NCBI RefSeq assembly: GCF_963668475.1
Contig: NZ_OY764544.1
Span: forward strand, 310,001-374,000
DNA: 64,000 nucleotides
Direction: 5' to 3'
DNA from: an uncultured Methanospirillum sp.
GTDB lineage: Archaea; Halobacteriota; Methanomicrobia; Methanomicrobiales; Methanospirillaceae
Shown piece by piece: positions 17,982-27,808 of this stretch. The position numbers and the translations under genes are program-made. The stretch's first letter is position 1, and each line of letters begins with the position of its first letter. The notes under the pieces were generated by a model that did no database searches, was not told where the DNA came from, and saw nothing but the letters and a program-made list of their open reading frames with translations.

Positions 17982-18246
17982 TAATTCCCCCATATATCAT
18001 GACGTACTGTGTATAACTTCGGAAAGATCTCAACTCCAAAGAGTTCAGACCATTTCTTCCCCATCAAATAACATCATGAATATTTTATTGTATGAATAAA
18101 TGGTTTAAAAATTTTTGGGCACTTTTTCTGAATCATTCTATTGTTTCAGAGAACTTTTTAAAAAAAATAGAAAAGCTTGATGAATTTGTCTCCAATTCTA
18201 TTGGAGTGATTCTCATCCGAATCTCAAAAAACGAGAAAGCATGCTT

Positions 18247-20838
18247 TTAATTATTTGAGAAGACCAGAGATCCGTTCTTTTCATCAACCACGATCTCCTT
18301 CTCCTTTGTCACTCTTCCTTCCAGGATCATTTTAGAGAGTTCGTTAAGCAGATTCTTCTGAATTATTCGTTTGATAGGTCTGGCCCCAAACTGTGGATCA
18401 AAACCGCGGTCTGCAATAAACCTGACCGCCTGATCAGTTGCTACAAATCTGACATCATTCTTCTCCAACATCTTCTGGATAAGCCCAATCTGTAGTTTCA
18501 CTACAGTCTCGATCTCGTCCCTGGTAAGGGGTTTGAACATGATGACTTCATCGATCCGATTAAGAAACTCGGGTCTGATTATCTTTTTCAGGAGATCCAT
18601 GATCTGTTCTCTGGTCCTGTCAAATATTTCCTCCCGGTTCAGATCAGTGACATGCTCTAGATTTTCCTGGATGATGTGAGACCCGATGTTTGAGGTCATT
18701 ATAATGATGGTATTTTTGAAGTCAACAGTTCGACCTTTGTTGTCTGTGAGACGGCCATCATCAAGAACCTGGAGCAGGATATTGAAAACATCTGGATGGG
18801 CTTTCTCAATCTCATCTAGTAGGACTACTGAGTATGGCTTTCTCCTCACTGCTTCGGTCAGCTGACCGCTCTCCTCATAACCTACATAACCAGGCGGCGC
18901 TCCGACAAGCCTCGAGACGGTATGACGCTCCTGGTACTCAGACATGTCAATGCGAACCATACTGTTCTCATTGTTGAAGAGAAACTCTGCGAGAGCTTTG
19001 GCAAGTTCTGTCTTCCCGACACCGGTTGTGCCAAGAAAGATGAAAGAGCCTATCGGACGTTTCGTATCCTGAAGACCTGCACGGCTCCTGCGGATAGCAT
19101 CAGAGACAGCACCGATCGCCTCATCCTGACCGACAACGCGTTTATGCAGTTCTGATTCAAGGGTGAGAAGCTTCTGCTTCTCGCTCTGGAGCATCCTGCT
19201 AACCGGAATCCCGGTCCAGCGTGAGACCACCTCGGCAATCTCTTCTGCATCAACCTCTTCGTTCACCATCGCAGAATCTTTCTGCAGATCGGTGAGTTTA
19301 CCTTTCAATGTCTCGATATTCTTCTCGATTCCAGGAATGAGGCCGTACCTGATCTCAGCCACTCTGCCGAGATCACCGTTCCGATTTGCACTCTCTGCCT
19401 CGAACTTCAGAGTTTCAATCTCATTCTTCTGCTGCTGTATCTGTTCTACAATATCCTTTTCTGACTGCCACTTTGCTTTCAGCCGGTTTCGCTCTTCGGT
19501 AAAATTTCCGATCTCCTCATTCAGGGAGTTCAGTTTTTCCTGGTCCTTCTCCCGTTTGATGGCTTCACGCTCGATCTCAAGCTGACGGATTCTCCGCTCA
19601 ATCATCTCAAGTTCTTCAGGAACTGAGTTGATCTCGAGACGGAGTTTTGATGCCGCCTCATCGATGAGATCTATTGCTTTATCCGGAAGGAATCGTTCAG
19701 AGATGTACCGTTGTGAGAGTTCGACTGCTGCGATGATCGCCTCATCTTTTATCCTTACATGATGATGTGTCTCGTACTTCTCCTTGATTCCACGAAGTAT
19801 AGAGATGGCATCAGGCATATCAGGCTCATCAACCATGACCGGCTGAAACCGACGTTCTAGTGCTTTATCCTTCTCAAAATACCGTTGGTATTCTTTAAGG
19901 GTTGTTGCACCGATCACATGAAGCTCACCTCTGGATAGAGCTGGTTTCAGGATGTTTGCAGCATCCATTGCTCCTTCACTGGCACCTGCCCCGACAAGGG
20001 TGTGTATCTCATCGATGAACAGGATGATCTCACCCTCCGCTGACACCACCTCCTTGATAACGCTCTTGAGTCGTTCTTCAAATTCCCCTTTGTATTTTGC
20101 ACCTGCAATCAGGGCGCCCATATCAAGTGAGAAGAGCTGTTTGGTCTTCAGGTTGTCAGGGACATCACCATCGATGATCCTATGTGCAAGACCTTCTGCA
20201 ATCGCAGTCTTTCCTACACCCGGTTCTCCTATCAGAATCGGGTTGTTCTTTGTTCTCCGGGAGAGGATCTGAAGCACTCTGCGTATCTCTTCATCGCGGC
20301 CGATAACAGGATCTAACTTTCCTCTACCGGCAAGGTCATTCAGGTTTTTAGCATACTGATTCAGAGCATTGTAGGTCTCTTCAGCAGTCTGACTTTGTAC
20401 AGTTGAACCTTTACGCAGATTTTGGATTGCTATCTTCAGATCTTTCTCTGTTACCCCGTTCTCTTTGAGCAGTCGTGAAGTAGGATCATTCACAGATATA
20501 ATTCCGAGAAGCAGATGCTCTATGGAGACAAATTCATCCTTGAACTCCTGGGAGAGAGCAGTCGATCTCTGGAAGGCCCTGTTTGTATCCTGTGAGAGGT
20601 ACTGCTCACCGCCACTAACCTTGGGATATGAATCAACAATACGGTCAAGTGACCGGGTGAGAGTATCAAGATTAATGTTGAGTTTTTTCAGGAGGTATGG
20701 AGTAACATTCTCATCAACTATCAGTATCCCTTTCAGCAGATGTGCATTCTCAATTGCCTGATTCTGTTTTGCTGCCGCGATCTCCATGGCCTTTTGAACG
20801 GCCTCCTGCGATTTTAGGGTAAAATTGTTGAAGTTCAT
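18247..20838 (-). CDS. clpB: ATP-dependent disaggregase ClpB
   Basis: A Hsp100-family AAA+ chaperone of 863 residues, within the usual ClpB length. The ATG at 20838 is chosen because GGGAGGT lies 8 bases before it; the longer frame from 20859 would put this ribosome site inside the gene. Domains in order: ClpN repeats (1-145), AAA1 with Walker A G-E-P-G-V-G-K-T, a coiled-coil middle domain (about 400-530, Glu/Lys/Arg-rich), AAA2 with G-T-T-G-V-G-K-T and the D2-small domain. The presence of the middle domain separates it from ClpA/ClpC. It rescues aggregated proteins with DnaK/DnaJ; those genes are not in this window. ClpB is patchy in archaea and probably of bacterial origin. Confidence 0.96.
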   Translation of the reverse strand: MNFNNFTLKSQEAVQKAMEIAAAKQNQAIENAHLLKGILIVDENVTPYLLKKLNINLDTLTRSLDRIVDSYPKVSGGEQYLSQDTNRAFQRSTALSQEFKDEFVSIEHLLLGIISVNDPTSRLLKENGVTEKDLKIAIQNLRKGSTVQSQTAEETYNALNQYAKNLNDLAGRGKLDPVIGRDEEIRRVLQILSRRTKNNPILIGEPGVGKTAIAEGLAHRIIDGDVPDNLKTKQLFSLDMGALIAGAKYKGEFEERLKSVIKEVVSAEGEIILFIDEIHTLVGAGASEGAMDAANILKPALSRGELHVIGATTLKEYQRYFEKDKALERRFQPVMVDEPDMPDAISILRGIKEKYETHHHVRIKDEAIIAAVELSQRYISERFLPDKAIDLIDEAASKLRLEINSVPEELEMIERRIRQLEIEREAIKREKDQEKLNSLNEEIGNFTEERNRLKAKWQSEKDIVEQIQQQKNEIETLKFEAESANRNGDLGRVAEIRYGLIPGIEKNIETLKGKLTDLQKDSAMVNEEVDAEEIAEVVSRWTGIPVSRMLQSEKQKLLTLESELHKRVVGQDEAIGAVSDAIRRSRAGLQDTKRPIGSFIFLGTTGVGKTELAKALAEFLFNNENSMVRIDMSEYQERHTVSRLVGAPPGYVGYEESGQLTEAVRRKPYSVVLLDEIEKAHPDVFNILLQVLDDGRLTDNKGRTVDFKNTIIIMTSNIGSHIIQENLEHVTDLNREEIFDRTREQIMDLLKKIIRPEFLNRIDEVIMFKPLTRDEIETVVKLQIGLIQKMLEKNDVRFVATDQAVRFIADRGFDPQFGARPIKRIIQKNLLNELSKMILEGRVTKEKEIVVDEKNGSLVFSNN

Positions 20839-21107
20839 GACAGAATACCTCCCGAACATTCAATTCGGAAATGAAAATATACTATTCGTATAGGATCTTT
20901 TTTCAGTAAATAGGTATCCGGAGACTGCATCTATCTGGATCCCGGATTAAATGATCCCTGTTATTCCTACCAAAGGAATCTAAACCTTATTCAATACTAA
21001 ACGCGGACATTGAAATGGCGTCCTGATTCTATTCCGGGTTCATGACCTGAACAAAACGTGATAATAATTCTATTATCATATCAGTTGTAAAATAATACAG
21101 GTTTTGC

Positions 21108-21518
21108 ATGAATTTCAAAGTATTATGTTATTCCCTGGTTTTTATCATCTCTCTTGTGTGTATTGGGTTTGTTACAGCAAGCAACACATCAGATAGTGCA
21201 CAGACGAACGCGGTTATTAAATCAAATATAAAAGCTGCTGTCACTTCGATCACCCCCGATACTGGTAAACCGGGAGAACATGTCATATTTATATTGAATG
21301 GAACTGAACTCTCGAAGAATATCAAAGTTTATCTGGAAAATGGTGATCTAAAAGATCCAAAGAGCATAATCGCTAATGCAGTGAATGTGACCTCATCCAC
21401 TTCCCTTACCGGCTCATTTAATATTCCTAATACCAGTTCTACCGGAGCATGGAATGTTACTGTGAAAGAGGCGGGAGAGATATTCCCCTCTGGTGTAACG
21501 TTCACAATCACCAGATGA
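21108..21518 (+). CDS. Exported Ig-like (IPT/TIG-like) small protein
   Basis: A 136-residue protein with a signal peptide (residues 1-23, ending near FVTAS). The rest is one beta-rich domain opening with I-T-P-D-T-G-K-P-G-E-H-V and ending FPSGVTFTITR, resembling IPT/TIG or other Ig-like surface domains. Five N-x-S/T sites suggest possible archaeal N-glycosylation. Single-domain and unaccompanied, so it is likely a soluble or cell-surface accessory protein. Role unknown. First of a run of small exported proteins extending to about 25.5 kb. Confidence 0.65.
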   Translation: MNFKVLCYSLVFIISLVCIGFVTASNTSDSAQTNAVIKSNIKAAVTSITPDTGKPGEHVIFILNGTELSKNIKVYLENGDLKDPKSIIANAVNVTSSTSLTGSFNIPNTSSTGAWNVTVKEAGEIFPSGVTFTITR

Positions 21519-21894
21519 TCAAATAATAATCACATTATCTTTTCATCTTTATCCTACTGTTTTTGTACCCGGGTAGGTATTTCCAATTCATATTTCTTCA
21601 GGGTTCAAATCATCATACAATAATCCTGACGATGAACCTCGAGGTATAGCGCCGGAGGTATTCTGATTCTTGAATTCAGTGTTCAGAAATAATCTGATAT
21701 TTGAGTCGGCAAGCATGGAGCGAAGTGGTATAAATCAGGGTATTAAAATCCATCTCAACATGTTCTGGATTATTCAGATCTGCCATGCGATATTTCTAAT
21801 AACCTGATTTTGATATCAGTATCAGGAAGAGATCTGGCAGAATGTTGTAGAAAGTATTAGGTAATGTTTTCTTTGTTCGTGTTGATCTTTGATC
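21519..21894. other. Intergenic region, nothing recognised
   Basis: About 375 bases between two small exported-protein genes. I see no reading frame, RNA fold or repeat worth naming; a T-rich run follows the upstream stop and may end that transcript. Confidence 0.4.
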
Positions 21895-22395
21895 ATGAAA
21901 CGGATCTTCCTGTTCGTATTACTATTATTCATATCAATTCCGGTTCTGGCTGTTGATACATCAGACTGGACTTCCAAATCTACAGATAATGGATATTCAT
22001 TTAAAGTTCCCCCGACATGGCAGTACAACGAAATCGGAACTTCAGATAATAAGGGAGTTCAGTTTACAATTGAAGAACCAGAAACAAGTGCCTCAGTTAT
22101 ATTCGGGTACAAAAAAGAGCCACAGAATCAGGTGTTGGATGAATCATACCTGAAAAACTTTGTTGATGAGATCGCTTCAAGTAAAAATATCACAATTGAA
22201 CAGACAAAATCATACCAGAACGGAGGGATTGTTGTTGCCGGAAAGGATGCAAACGGGTTTATCAATACCATAGCCGTTGAAAACACTCCTGCATACCTGA
22301 AAATTATCCTGTTTGTCTTCTCTGATCAGAAAGCGGTCTCAAAATATTCGGATACAATACATGAGATCAACAATACACTTACCTTTCCTGAATAA
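21895..22395 (+). CDS. Exported PsbP-like/DUF1795-like protein
   Basis: A 166-residue protein from the ATG at 21895; a TTG two codons earlier is also possible. Residues 1-21 are a signal peptide (MKRIFLFVLLLFISIPVLA). The mature part starts with S-T-D-N-G-Y-S-F-K-V-P-P-T-W-Q, the opening of the PsbP/MOG1-like fold seen in many archaeal and bacterial secreted proteins. Function in archaea is unknown; ligand binding or lipid contact is possible. It stands alone. Confidence 0.6.
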   Translation: MKRIFLFVLLLFISIPVLAVDTSDWTSKSTDNGYSFKVPPTWQYNEIGTSDNKGVQFTIEEPETSASVIFGYKKEPQNQVLDESYLKNFVDEIASSKNITIEQTKSYQNGGIVVAGKDANGFINTIAVENTPAYLKIILFVFSDQKAVSKYSDTIHEINNTLTFPE

Positions 22396-22502
22396 TTCCT
22401 GCTGAAACAGATCAATTTGCTTTTTTCATTTTTTCAATACCAAGAAGATAGTATAACGATTTCAGCGTAAACCGAAATAAAAAAAATGTTTCGATCTCTG
22501 AA

Positions 22503-22925
22503 TCAGGGCTTTACTCGTGTCAGGGTATCGATGGCAGCCGATCCGTCAGCGCTTTCCAGATAGATAAACTCCATCATATCAGTATCGATGATCTTGCCTA
22601 TAACATACCCGGAACCATATTCTGTCAGATAGAAAGACTCCAAATCATTACCCATGACTCCTGAAAAACCTACAGAGCCTTTTTGTGAAAGATTACTCAT
22701 GTTAGAATAACCAATCGTTCCATTAAAGACCCTTCCCCGTTGTTCGACTATTGTAACAAGAAAGGTCCAATTGGAAGGGCCATCATACCCACCCTCACGA
22801 TCATATCCAACAGATGTCCCTGTCCAGTTTCCGGTCAGGTCCGGGACAGCAGGAGTAGCAGAAGTTATAGAGCAGAACAAAGTCAGGGCAATAAATAGCA
22901 GTATACCACTCATTCTCGACATCAT
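22503..22925 (-). CDS. Small exported beta-rich protein
   Basis: A 140-residue protein with a signal peptide (about 1-23, ending SITSA). The mature region has D-L-T-G-N-W-T-G-T-S and further strands with a G-x-W opening, as in lipocalin-like or avidin-like beta barrels, with several N-x-S/T sites. I do not recognise a named family. Oriented against the PsbP-like gene, so their ends converge with 107 bases between. Confidence 0.55.
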   Translation of the reverse strand: MMSRMSGILLFIALTLFCSITSATPAVPDLTGNWTGTSVGYDREGGYDGPSNWTFLVTIVEQRGRVFNGTIGYSNMSNLSQKGSVGFSGVMGNDLESFYLTEYGSGYVIGKIIDTDMMEFIYLESADGSAAIDTLTRVKP

Positions 22926-23098
22926 TAATCAGATGAATAACAAGAGGAGAGAGAAAAACATATCGGTTAATGATAAGTTATTATCGGGTCGAATCAGGAA
23001 ACCCTGATTCATAATGAAATGTAATCAACGAGACTAATTTAGTCAATTCGCCTGATACTTCTGCAGATCATGGAATGTAGCAGCACTCGTTGTACCTT

Positions 23099-23563
23099 TT
23101 ATCCGGTACTGATCGCAACAGTCTCTCCGTACTGTAATACATGCCCCTTCATTGCTGAAATAAGTTCATCCTTTGACGATCCACCGGGAATTGTGAGCAT
23201 GGAATCAAGAGCGTAAATTCTGAATTGATACCGATGCATCTCTCCCAAAGAAGGCTCTGGTCCATGATACCCGGTCTCGCCATAATCATTTAGTCCCTGA
23301 ACAGCAGAGATGGGAAAAGAAATTATCTGTCCGGATGGAATACCTGCAGGAATCCGGTTTAATGGAGCAATATTCCATATAATCCATGGAGTAAACGAAC
23401 AACATGTCTTGATGAATGGATTGAAAACCATGACCGCAATGGACACGGTACCAGGTTCAAGGCCGGTAAGTGAGATCGCAGGTGATATGTTTCCCCCTTG
23501 AAATGTTGCAGAGTTCGGAAGTTCAAGATAATCAAGTGAAACAGTCAATGGGTGAATCGGCAT
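23099..23563 (-). CDS. YbhB/YbcL-type PEBP (Raf-kinase-inhibitor-like) protein
   Basis: A 154-residue protein from ATG 23563; a longer frame begins at 23608, but its extra 15 residues are not typical. Family hallmarks: G-G-N-I-S-P-A-I-S-L, W-I-I-W-N-I-A-P, N-D-Y-G-E-T-G-Y-H-G-P-E-P and H-R-Y-Q-F-R-I-Y-A-L. The usual ligand-pocket motifs are changed: the Asp-Pro-Asp turn reads FNPF, and the His of F-T-H-W is Pro (SFTPW). So phosphate or phospholipid binding may be lost or altered. Function of archaeal members is not known. No adjacent partner. Confidence 0.8.
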   Translation of the reverse strand: MPIHPLTVSLDYLELPNSATFQGGNISPAISLTGLEPGTVSIAVMVFNPFIKTCCSFTPWIIWNIAPLNRIPAGIPSGQIISFPISAVQGLNDYGETGYHGPEPSLGEMHRYQFRIYALDSMLTIPGGSSKDELISAMKGHVLQYGETVAISTG

Positions 23564-23776
23564 ATCCTGAATATTTGCATCTGTATCTGTCGGACAGCAC
23601 CTGTGCATGTTCTTGTCTCTATCTTGAAAGGTATAGTATTGTGGATATCATAGGTACAGGAAAGACAGATGCGATTGCAGCCAAATTTTTCCACTTGTTC
23701 ATTTCTGTTCAACAGGCCATATTTCTGATCATCATTCTTAATTCGTATCCTGTCTAACGTATTGTGAGATTTCAAT

Positions 23777-24427
23777 ATGTTCATGTCAGGCTGTGTAAAA
23801 CGATATTTTCTACTTATTTCTGGTCTTTTTTTTATGGGTCTTGGTATCAGCCTGATCACGAAATCATCACTGGGAACCCCGCCAATATCAAGCATACCAT
23901 ATGTACTCTGCCTGATATACCCGGTTACCTTCGGGGAACTTACCTTTATCTTCAGCCTGCTCTTCCTGCTTGGAGAGATCCTTCTGCTTGGAAGGAATTT
24001 TCCGAAAAATCAGTATCCGCAAGTGTTTGTAGGATTCTTTCTCGGTCTGTTTGTAGATCTCGGCATGCTCATCGTTTCATCAATACAACCGGCTCAATAT
24101 CTCTGGCAGATCTCAATTTTGCTTATCGGATGTGTAATACTTGCCCTTGGCATTTATCTCCAGGTCACAGCAAACGTCATCATGAATCCAGGTGAGGGTC
24201 TTGTCCAGATCATTGCAGTCAAAACAAAGATAAGATTCGGTCTTATTAAGATCATTTTTGATTCCCTTCTTGTTACAGGAGCAATTATCATCTCACTAAT
24301 ACATTTTGGCACGCTGAATGGAATCAGAGAAGGAACAGTAATATCAGCCGGACTGGTGGGTTATATCATAATCCTGATAAGTGCAATGATGAATAAGATA
24401 AATTTTCAGGCCTGGCTGTCAAAATAA
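23777..24427 (+). CDS. YczE/YitT-type membrane protein
   Basis: A 216-residue integral membrane protein with five to six helices. The opening helix and loop (GLGISLITKSSLGTPPISSI) and the later NVIMNPGEGLVQII match the YczE/YyaS/YitT family, in which a Leu-Gly-x-x-P-x-x loop follows helix 1. Substrate is unknown; transport is assumed only from topology. Two starts, ATG 23777 and 23783, are both possible. Oriented away from the PEBP gene, so the 200 bases between them hold two promoters. Confidence 0.7.
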   Translation: MFMSGCVKRYFLLISGLFFMGLGISLITKSSLGTPPISSIPYVLCLIYPVTFGELTFIFSLLFLLGEILLLGRNFPKNQYPQVFVGFFLGLFVDLGMLIVSSIQPAQYLWQISILLIGCVILALGIYLQVTANVIMNPGEGLVQIIAVKTKIRFGLIKIIFDSLLVTGAIIISLIHFGTLNGIREGTVISAGLVGYIIILISAMMNKINFQAWLSK

Positions 24428-24737
24428 CAGTGAGATGAGTGGAAAAGCTATAAAGTAAAACCCGGGCTCATACACCATTACACTGTAACTAATACGAACA
24501 GAATATATCTGTTTTATAATATATTCCTCCTACGGATCACTTTTCCCGGTTTATCAAAAGGTAATCCTGTTTGTTTCATAAATTACAGCCAATTATTGTC
24601 TAATTATCCAACTGACCTCATAAGAGAAGAAACAAACAGAAATCAATATATTTGTAACAACAACACGGATCATAACTATATTAATACTACGAAGGAGACA
24701 ATCCCATAGATCCTGTATTGAAACAGGTGGAAAAAAT
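24428..24737. other. Intergenic region with ribosome site for the next gene
   Basis: 310 AT-rich bases. A T-rich tract and an ATATATCTGTTTTATAATAT-like stretch near 24500-24525 could serve termination and promotion. The last bases hold AGGTGG, eight bases before the ATG at 24738. Nothing else recognised. Confidence 0.4.
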
Positions 24738-25547
24738 ATGAAGCCATGGTTTATTGTCATCATTCTTCTCATTTTCATCGGCCTAATTACAGGCGTATCT
24801 GGAAGTACTATGAGGGCATGGGATGACTGTACATGGACTTCGGCTAATACAAAAATAATCACCGGAACTGCAGATCTTAATCCACACGTAAGTTTTATTT
24901 ATCCTGCGAATATTCTCCAGATCGGGACGAATCACTGGAATCAGGGAAACGGAACCTTATCACCAGGAACTATCGCAATGGTTCATGAAGACGGCACTAC
25001 ATATGGACCCTGGCAGACACAGGGACAGGTGGTATATAACGTCTCTAATACCTGGTGGTGGTCATTTCCTGATGAGATAATAAAACCTGGGAATTATAGT
25101 ATTCTTGACTCAGATCAGAGGACACTTTCTGCAAACAATTATTCTCAAGGGAACGGTTTTGCTTCGATAGAGTATGAATATCTGAAATCTGATGCACAGG
25201 AGAGCGAGACAAGACTCAGCATAGAACGGGTAGATGCTCCGTTATCAGTTATCTCCTGTAGAAACCGTGAAGATCTAAAAGTATTCTGGGCTGGAACGCC
25301 GCACTACCCATTAACACTGTATATCCTTCCTGAAGTAGAGGACCTTAAAACCTACGACTGGAAATCGGTGGTTTCAGAATATTCATTTAACAATTTCACG
25401 TATCCGCTATATGTACCCAATGCGTTGTCATGCTGCCAGGTGGACAATACATCCATCCAGTACGATCTGGTGCTGGTAAATGACGACGGTGTAATGAGTG
25501 ATCCAGTACCTATATCATTCAGTTGCCCACGGTATTACCTGAAGTAA
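24738..25547 (+). CDS. Exported protein of unknown family
   Basis: A 269-residue protein with a signal peptide (1-23, ending GVSGS). The mature protein is Trp- and Asn-rich with many N-x-S/T sites and four Cys, including a C-C pair near residue 232 (LSCCQVDN). Blocks such as ANILQIGTNHWNQGNGTLSPG and VYNVSNTWWWSFPDEIIKPG suggest a beta-sandwich surface protein; I do not recognise a family. AGGTGG precedes the ATG. Its 5'-neighbour is 310 bases away and its 3'-neighbour 138 bases away, so it is probably transcribed alone. Confidence 0.65.
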   Translation: MKPWFIVIILLIFIGLITGVSGSTMRAWDDCTWTSANTKIITGTADLNPHVSFIYPANILQIGTNHWNQGNGTLSPGTIAMVHEDGTTYGPWQTQGQVVYNVSNTWWWSFPDEIIKPGNYSILDSDQRTLSANNYSQGNGFASIEYEYLKSDAQESETRLSIERVDAPLSVISCRNREDLKVFWAGTPHYPLTLYILPEVEDLKTYDWKSVVSEYSFNNFTYPLYVPNALSCCQVDNTSIQYDLVLVNDDGVMSDPVPISFSCPRYYLK

Positions 25548-25685
25548 CGTGTCTGAATCAGTGAAAGATATCTCAATAAATTAAGATTAGCATCCTTACG
25601 AAATTATCGCATAGGTTTCAATTATCCGGTATCAGTCCCAAGATTGTAAATACTTGCCAACTGCAGAAATAATACGAAAAGGGAG

Positions 25686-26384
25686 ATGAAAAAGGTAAGA
25701 ATACTACATATAGGCGATATGCAGAATGGTTTTATAAATGAAAATGGACATTTATACGTATCAGGTTCAAAGGAACTTATTTCTCCGACAAATCAATTCC
25801 TCAATACGATAAAAAACACTGACTTTGATTACATCTTTGTCGTACTTGACACTCATTTTGCAGAGGAATATCTCCAGTCTGATGAAGGGAAACTGTTTCC
25901 AATCCACTGTGAATTCGGGACATCAGACTGGGATTTATCGATAGAGGTTCCGGACCTTCCACATACATACTACATATTAAAAAACAGGTTTGACATGTGG
26001 AGTCAAAGAGATGAGACAGATATCAAAATAGCATCTCTACAGAGAAAGACTGTATACGATTCACTGTTTTGTGTTATTAACAACCCATTGAATCCCGGAT
26101 CTGTAATTCCTCGTGATGAATTTATCTCTACCATATGTTCTGAGGAACCTGCAAAGGATATCGAGGTGAGTATGATTGGAGTTGCTTCAGATTACTGTAT
26201 CAGGTTTGCGATGGAAGGATGGCTTGCAATTGACGCACATGTAACAATTATTAGGGACCTGACAAAAGGGATAGAAAAAGAGATACCTGAAGTTGTTAGT
26301 GAGGAAAAATATCGCCACTATCTTCCAGACAGACTCCGGTTGGTTTCAAGTCTCAAATATCTTCAGGAATTATCTGAGCAATAA
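25686..26384 (+). CDS. Isochorismatase-superfamily hydrolase, nicotinamidase-like
   Basis: A 232-residue cysteine hydrolase. A full nicotinamidase triad can be placed: Asp11 (H-I-G-D-M-Q-N-G-F), Lys99 (Y-I-L-K-N-R) and Cys171 (G-V-A-S-D-Y-C-I-R-F). Metal-site candidates Asp55, His57 (L-D-T-H-F) and His74 (F-P-I-H-C-E-F-G) are also present as in PncA. It could deamidate nicotinamide in NAD salvage, but the superfamily covers other amidases, so substrate is inferred. The C-terminal ~45 residues extend beyond the usual core. No NAD-pathway gene lies nearby. Confidence 0.78.
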   Translation: MKKVRILHIGDMQNGFINENGHLYVSGSKELISPTNQFLNTIKNTDFDYIFVVLDTHFAEEYLQSDEGKLFPIHCEFGTSDWDLSIEVPDLPHTYYILKNRFDMWSQRDETDIKIASLQRKTVYDSLFCVINNPLNPGSVIPRDEFISTICSEEPAKDIEVSMIGVASDYCIRFAMEGWLAIDAHVTIIRDLTKGIEKEIPEVVSEEKYRHYLPDRLRLVSSLKYLQELSEQ

Positions 26385-26442
26385 TATCGAAAACAATTCC
26401 TTATCAACACCTACTAAAAGGTGATGATCCGGGTATTGACAA

Positions 26443-27069
26443 TCACACAATCCCGGAAGGTATGTTAGTGAGTGCTGTTGATACCATCAGAAGCAGGAAT
26501 AGGCCCAGAATCACGAAGAGAGTGGGAATAACAACCACAAGAGCAGCCTTCCAGACAGGGATCTGCTGAAAGACATGGAATCCAAGAACGCAAAGTATGA
26601 CTGCCCAGAGCAGGCCGATTATGGATATATACGGGATCCACCCGATAAGGAAGAAAGGAGTCACGGAATACATGAGGACCTGTATCGTTTTAGTAATGCC
26701 CTGTTCTCCACCGAACAGCAGAACAAAAGCATGAAGGAAAAATCCCTTAATAAAAATACCAAAAAACATTAGCAGGAATAGCAGATATACAGAAAAAAGA
26801 CTCATATTGATAAAAACCGGTTTTAATAATTCCATTTTCGAGATGAGAAAAGATCCGATAAGAGGAATTGACGCATATTGAATGACCATATTATAGTAGG
26901 TCATAAGCGAAGAAGTTGCAGAGATAATACCTACTAGCACTGTATAGATAATGAGAAGAAGAACGTAATACTGATAGGACTTGGAAATTGCAGAGGATCT
27001 GAGTTCTTCAAAGGTGTCAACCGGAGAGACTAAGAGCCCTTTTACTATCTGAACCTGATCTTGAAGCAT
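26443..27069 (-). CDS. Yip1-domain membrane protein
   Basis: A 208-residue protein with five hydrophobic helices. The N-terminus (KGLLVSPVDTFEELRSS) followed by a helix pair and a G-G-E-Q-G-I-T-K-T-I-Q loop matches the Yip1/DUF1282 family common in archaea and bacteria. Its role there is unknown. ATG start at 27069. Convergent with the hydrolase gene; separate from the ATPase operon, whose last stop is at 27195 in the same direction, 125 bases upstream. Confidence 0.78.
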   Translation of the reverse strand: MLQDQVQIVKGLLVSPVDTFEELRSSAISKSYQYYVLLLIIYTVLVGIISATSSLMTYYNMVIQYASIPLIGSFLISKMELLKPVFINMSLFSVYLLFLLMFFGIFIKGFFLHAFVLLFGGEQGITKTIQVLMYSVTPFFLIGWIPYISIIGLLWAVILCVLGFHVFQQIPVWKAALVVVIPTLFVILGLFLLLMVSTALTNIPSGIV

Positions 27070-27194
27070 ATATCTCGTCTTTCTGAAAAGTATATGAATG
27101 TTATAGTCTCTTCCATATCATCCCGGTATCGGGCATTTTTATTTGTATCCATTATTCTGATGATGCATATCACATGATAAGTGGGTAAAGAGTT

Positions 27195-27716
27195 CTATCT
27201 GGTAATTGACTCAGCCCAGGAAATAAATCCGGATAATGGATCTGACGTTTCATGTTTCTGGTACCAGAGCGTCAGAAGATCGGTGTAAGCCTCAATATCA
27301 GGACTTCCCATAATTCCTACATTGCCAACAAAGATGACCGGATAGTATAGATCTGTTTTGTTATACTGTTTTTTTGCTTCTTCATACAGAGCAAAACTTT
27401 CGGTATTATTGTAAAGGTCATGGAACTCAACACCAACATCCGGATGCAAGGCTGTAAAATTTTCCAGGAATCTGACTGCCGGTTTGCAGGACCCACAATG
27501 TGTGTTGTAGAAGAACTGAATCGGAAATGGAGATAGAGAGATATTGCTGGTGTTTTCCATGGTTTCGATCAGGTGGGCACCGGATATATCAGAACCATTA
27601 CTCGTAAATAGTGTAGCCGATCCTGGATGAACCATGAGTAAGAGAAACAGGATTAGAGAAATTAATAGTTTTACCGGCAGTATTTGCCTCTGCTGAGATG
27701 TTTGTGGATTATTCAT
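27195..27716 (-). CDS. Exported or membrane-anchored thioredoxin-like protein
   Basis: A 173-residue protein from ATG 27716, chosen because GGGTGAAG precedes it; a longer frame from 27794 would overlap nothing useful. Residues about 15-34 form a signal anchor. The thioredoxin-fold part contains N-T-H-C-G-S-C-K-P with redox Cys74 and Cys77 and, later, Y-Y-P-V-I-F-V-G with the cis-Pro. It should act outside the membrane on disulfides or on a metal site. It lies 92 bases downstream of the P1B ATPase in the same direction, suggesting a shared role in metal or thiol homeostasis. Confidence 0.75.
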   Translation of the reverse strand: MNNPQTSQQRQILPVKLLISLILFLLLMVHPGSATLFTSNGSDISGAHLIETMENTSNISLSPFPIQFFYNTHCGSCKPAVRFLENFTALHPDVGVEFHDLYNNTESFALYEEAKKQYNKTDLYYPVIFVGNVGIMGSPDIEAYTDLLTLWYQKHETSDPLSGFISWAESITR

Positions 27717-27808
27717 ATCTTCACCCGTTTCTAATGCTACCGCATATAATGATTGTATTTGAAGCGGAACCTGTTTCGTAAAAATTATTTCCAAACTTCA
27801 GAAATAGA

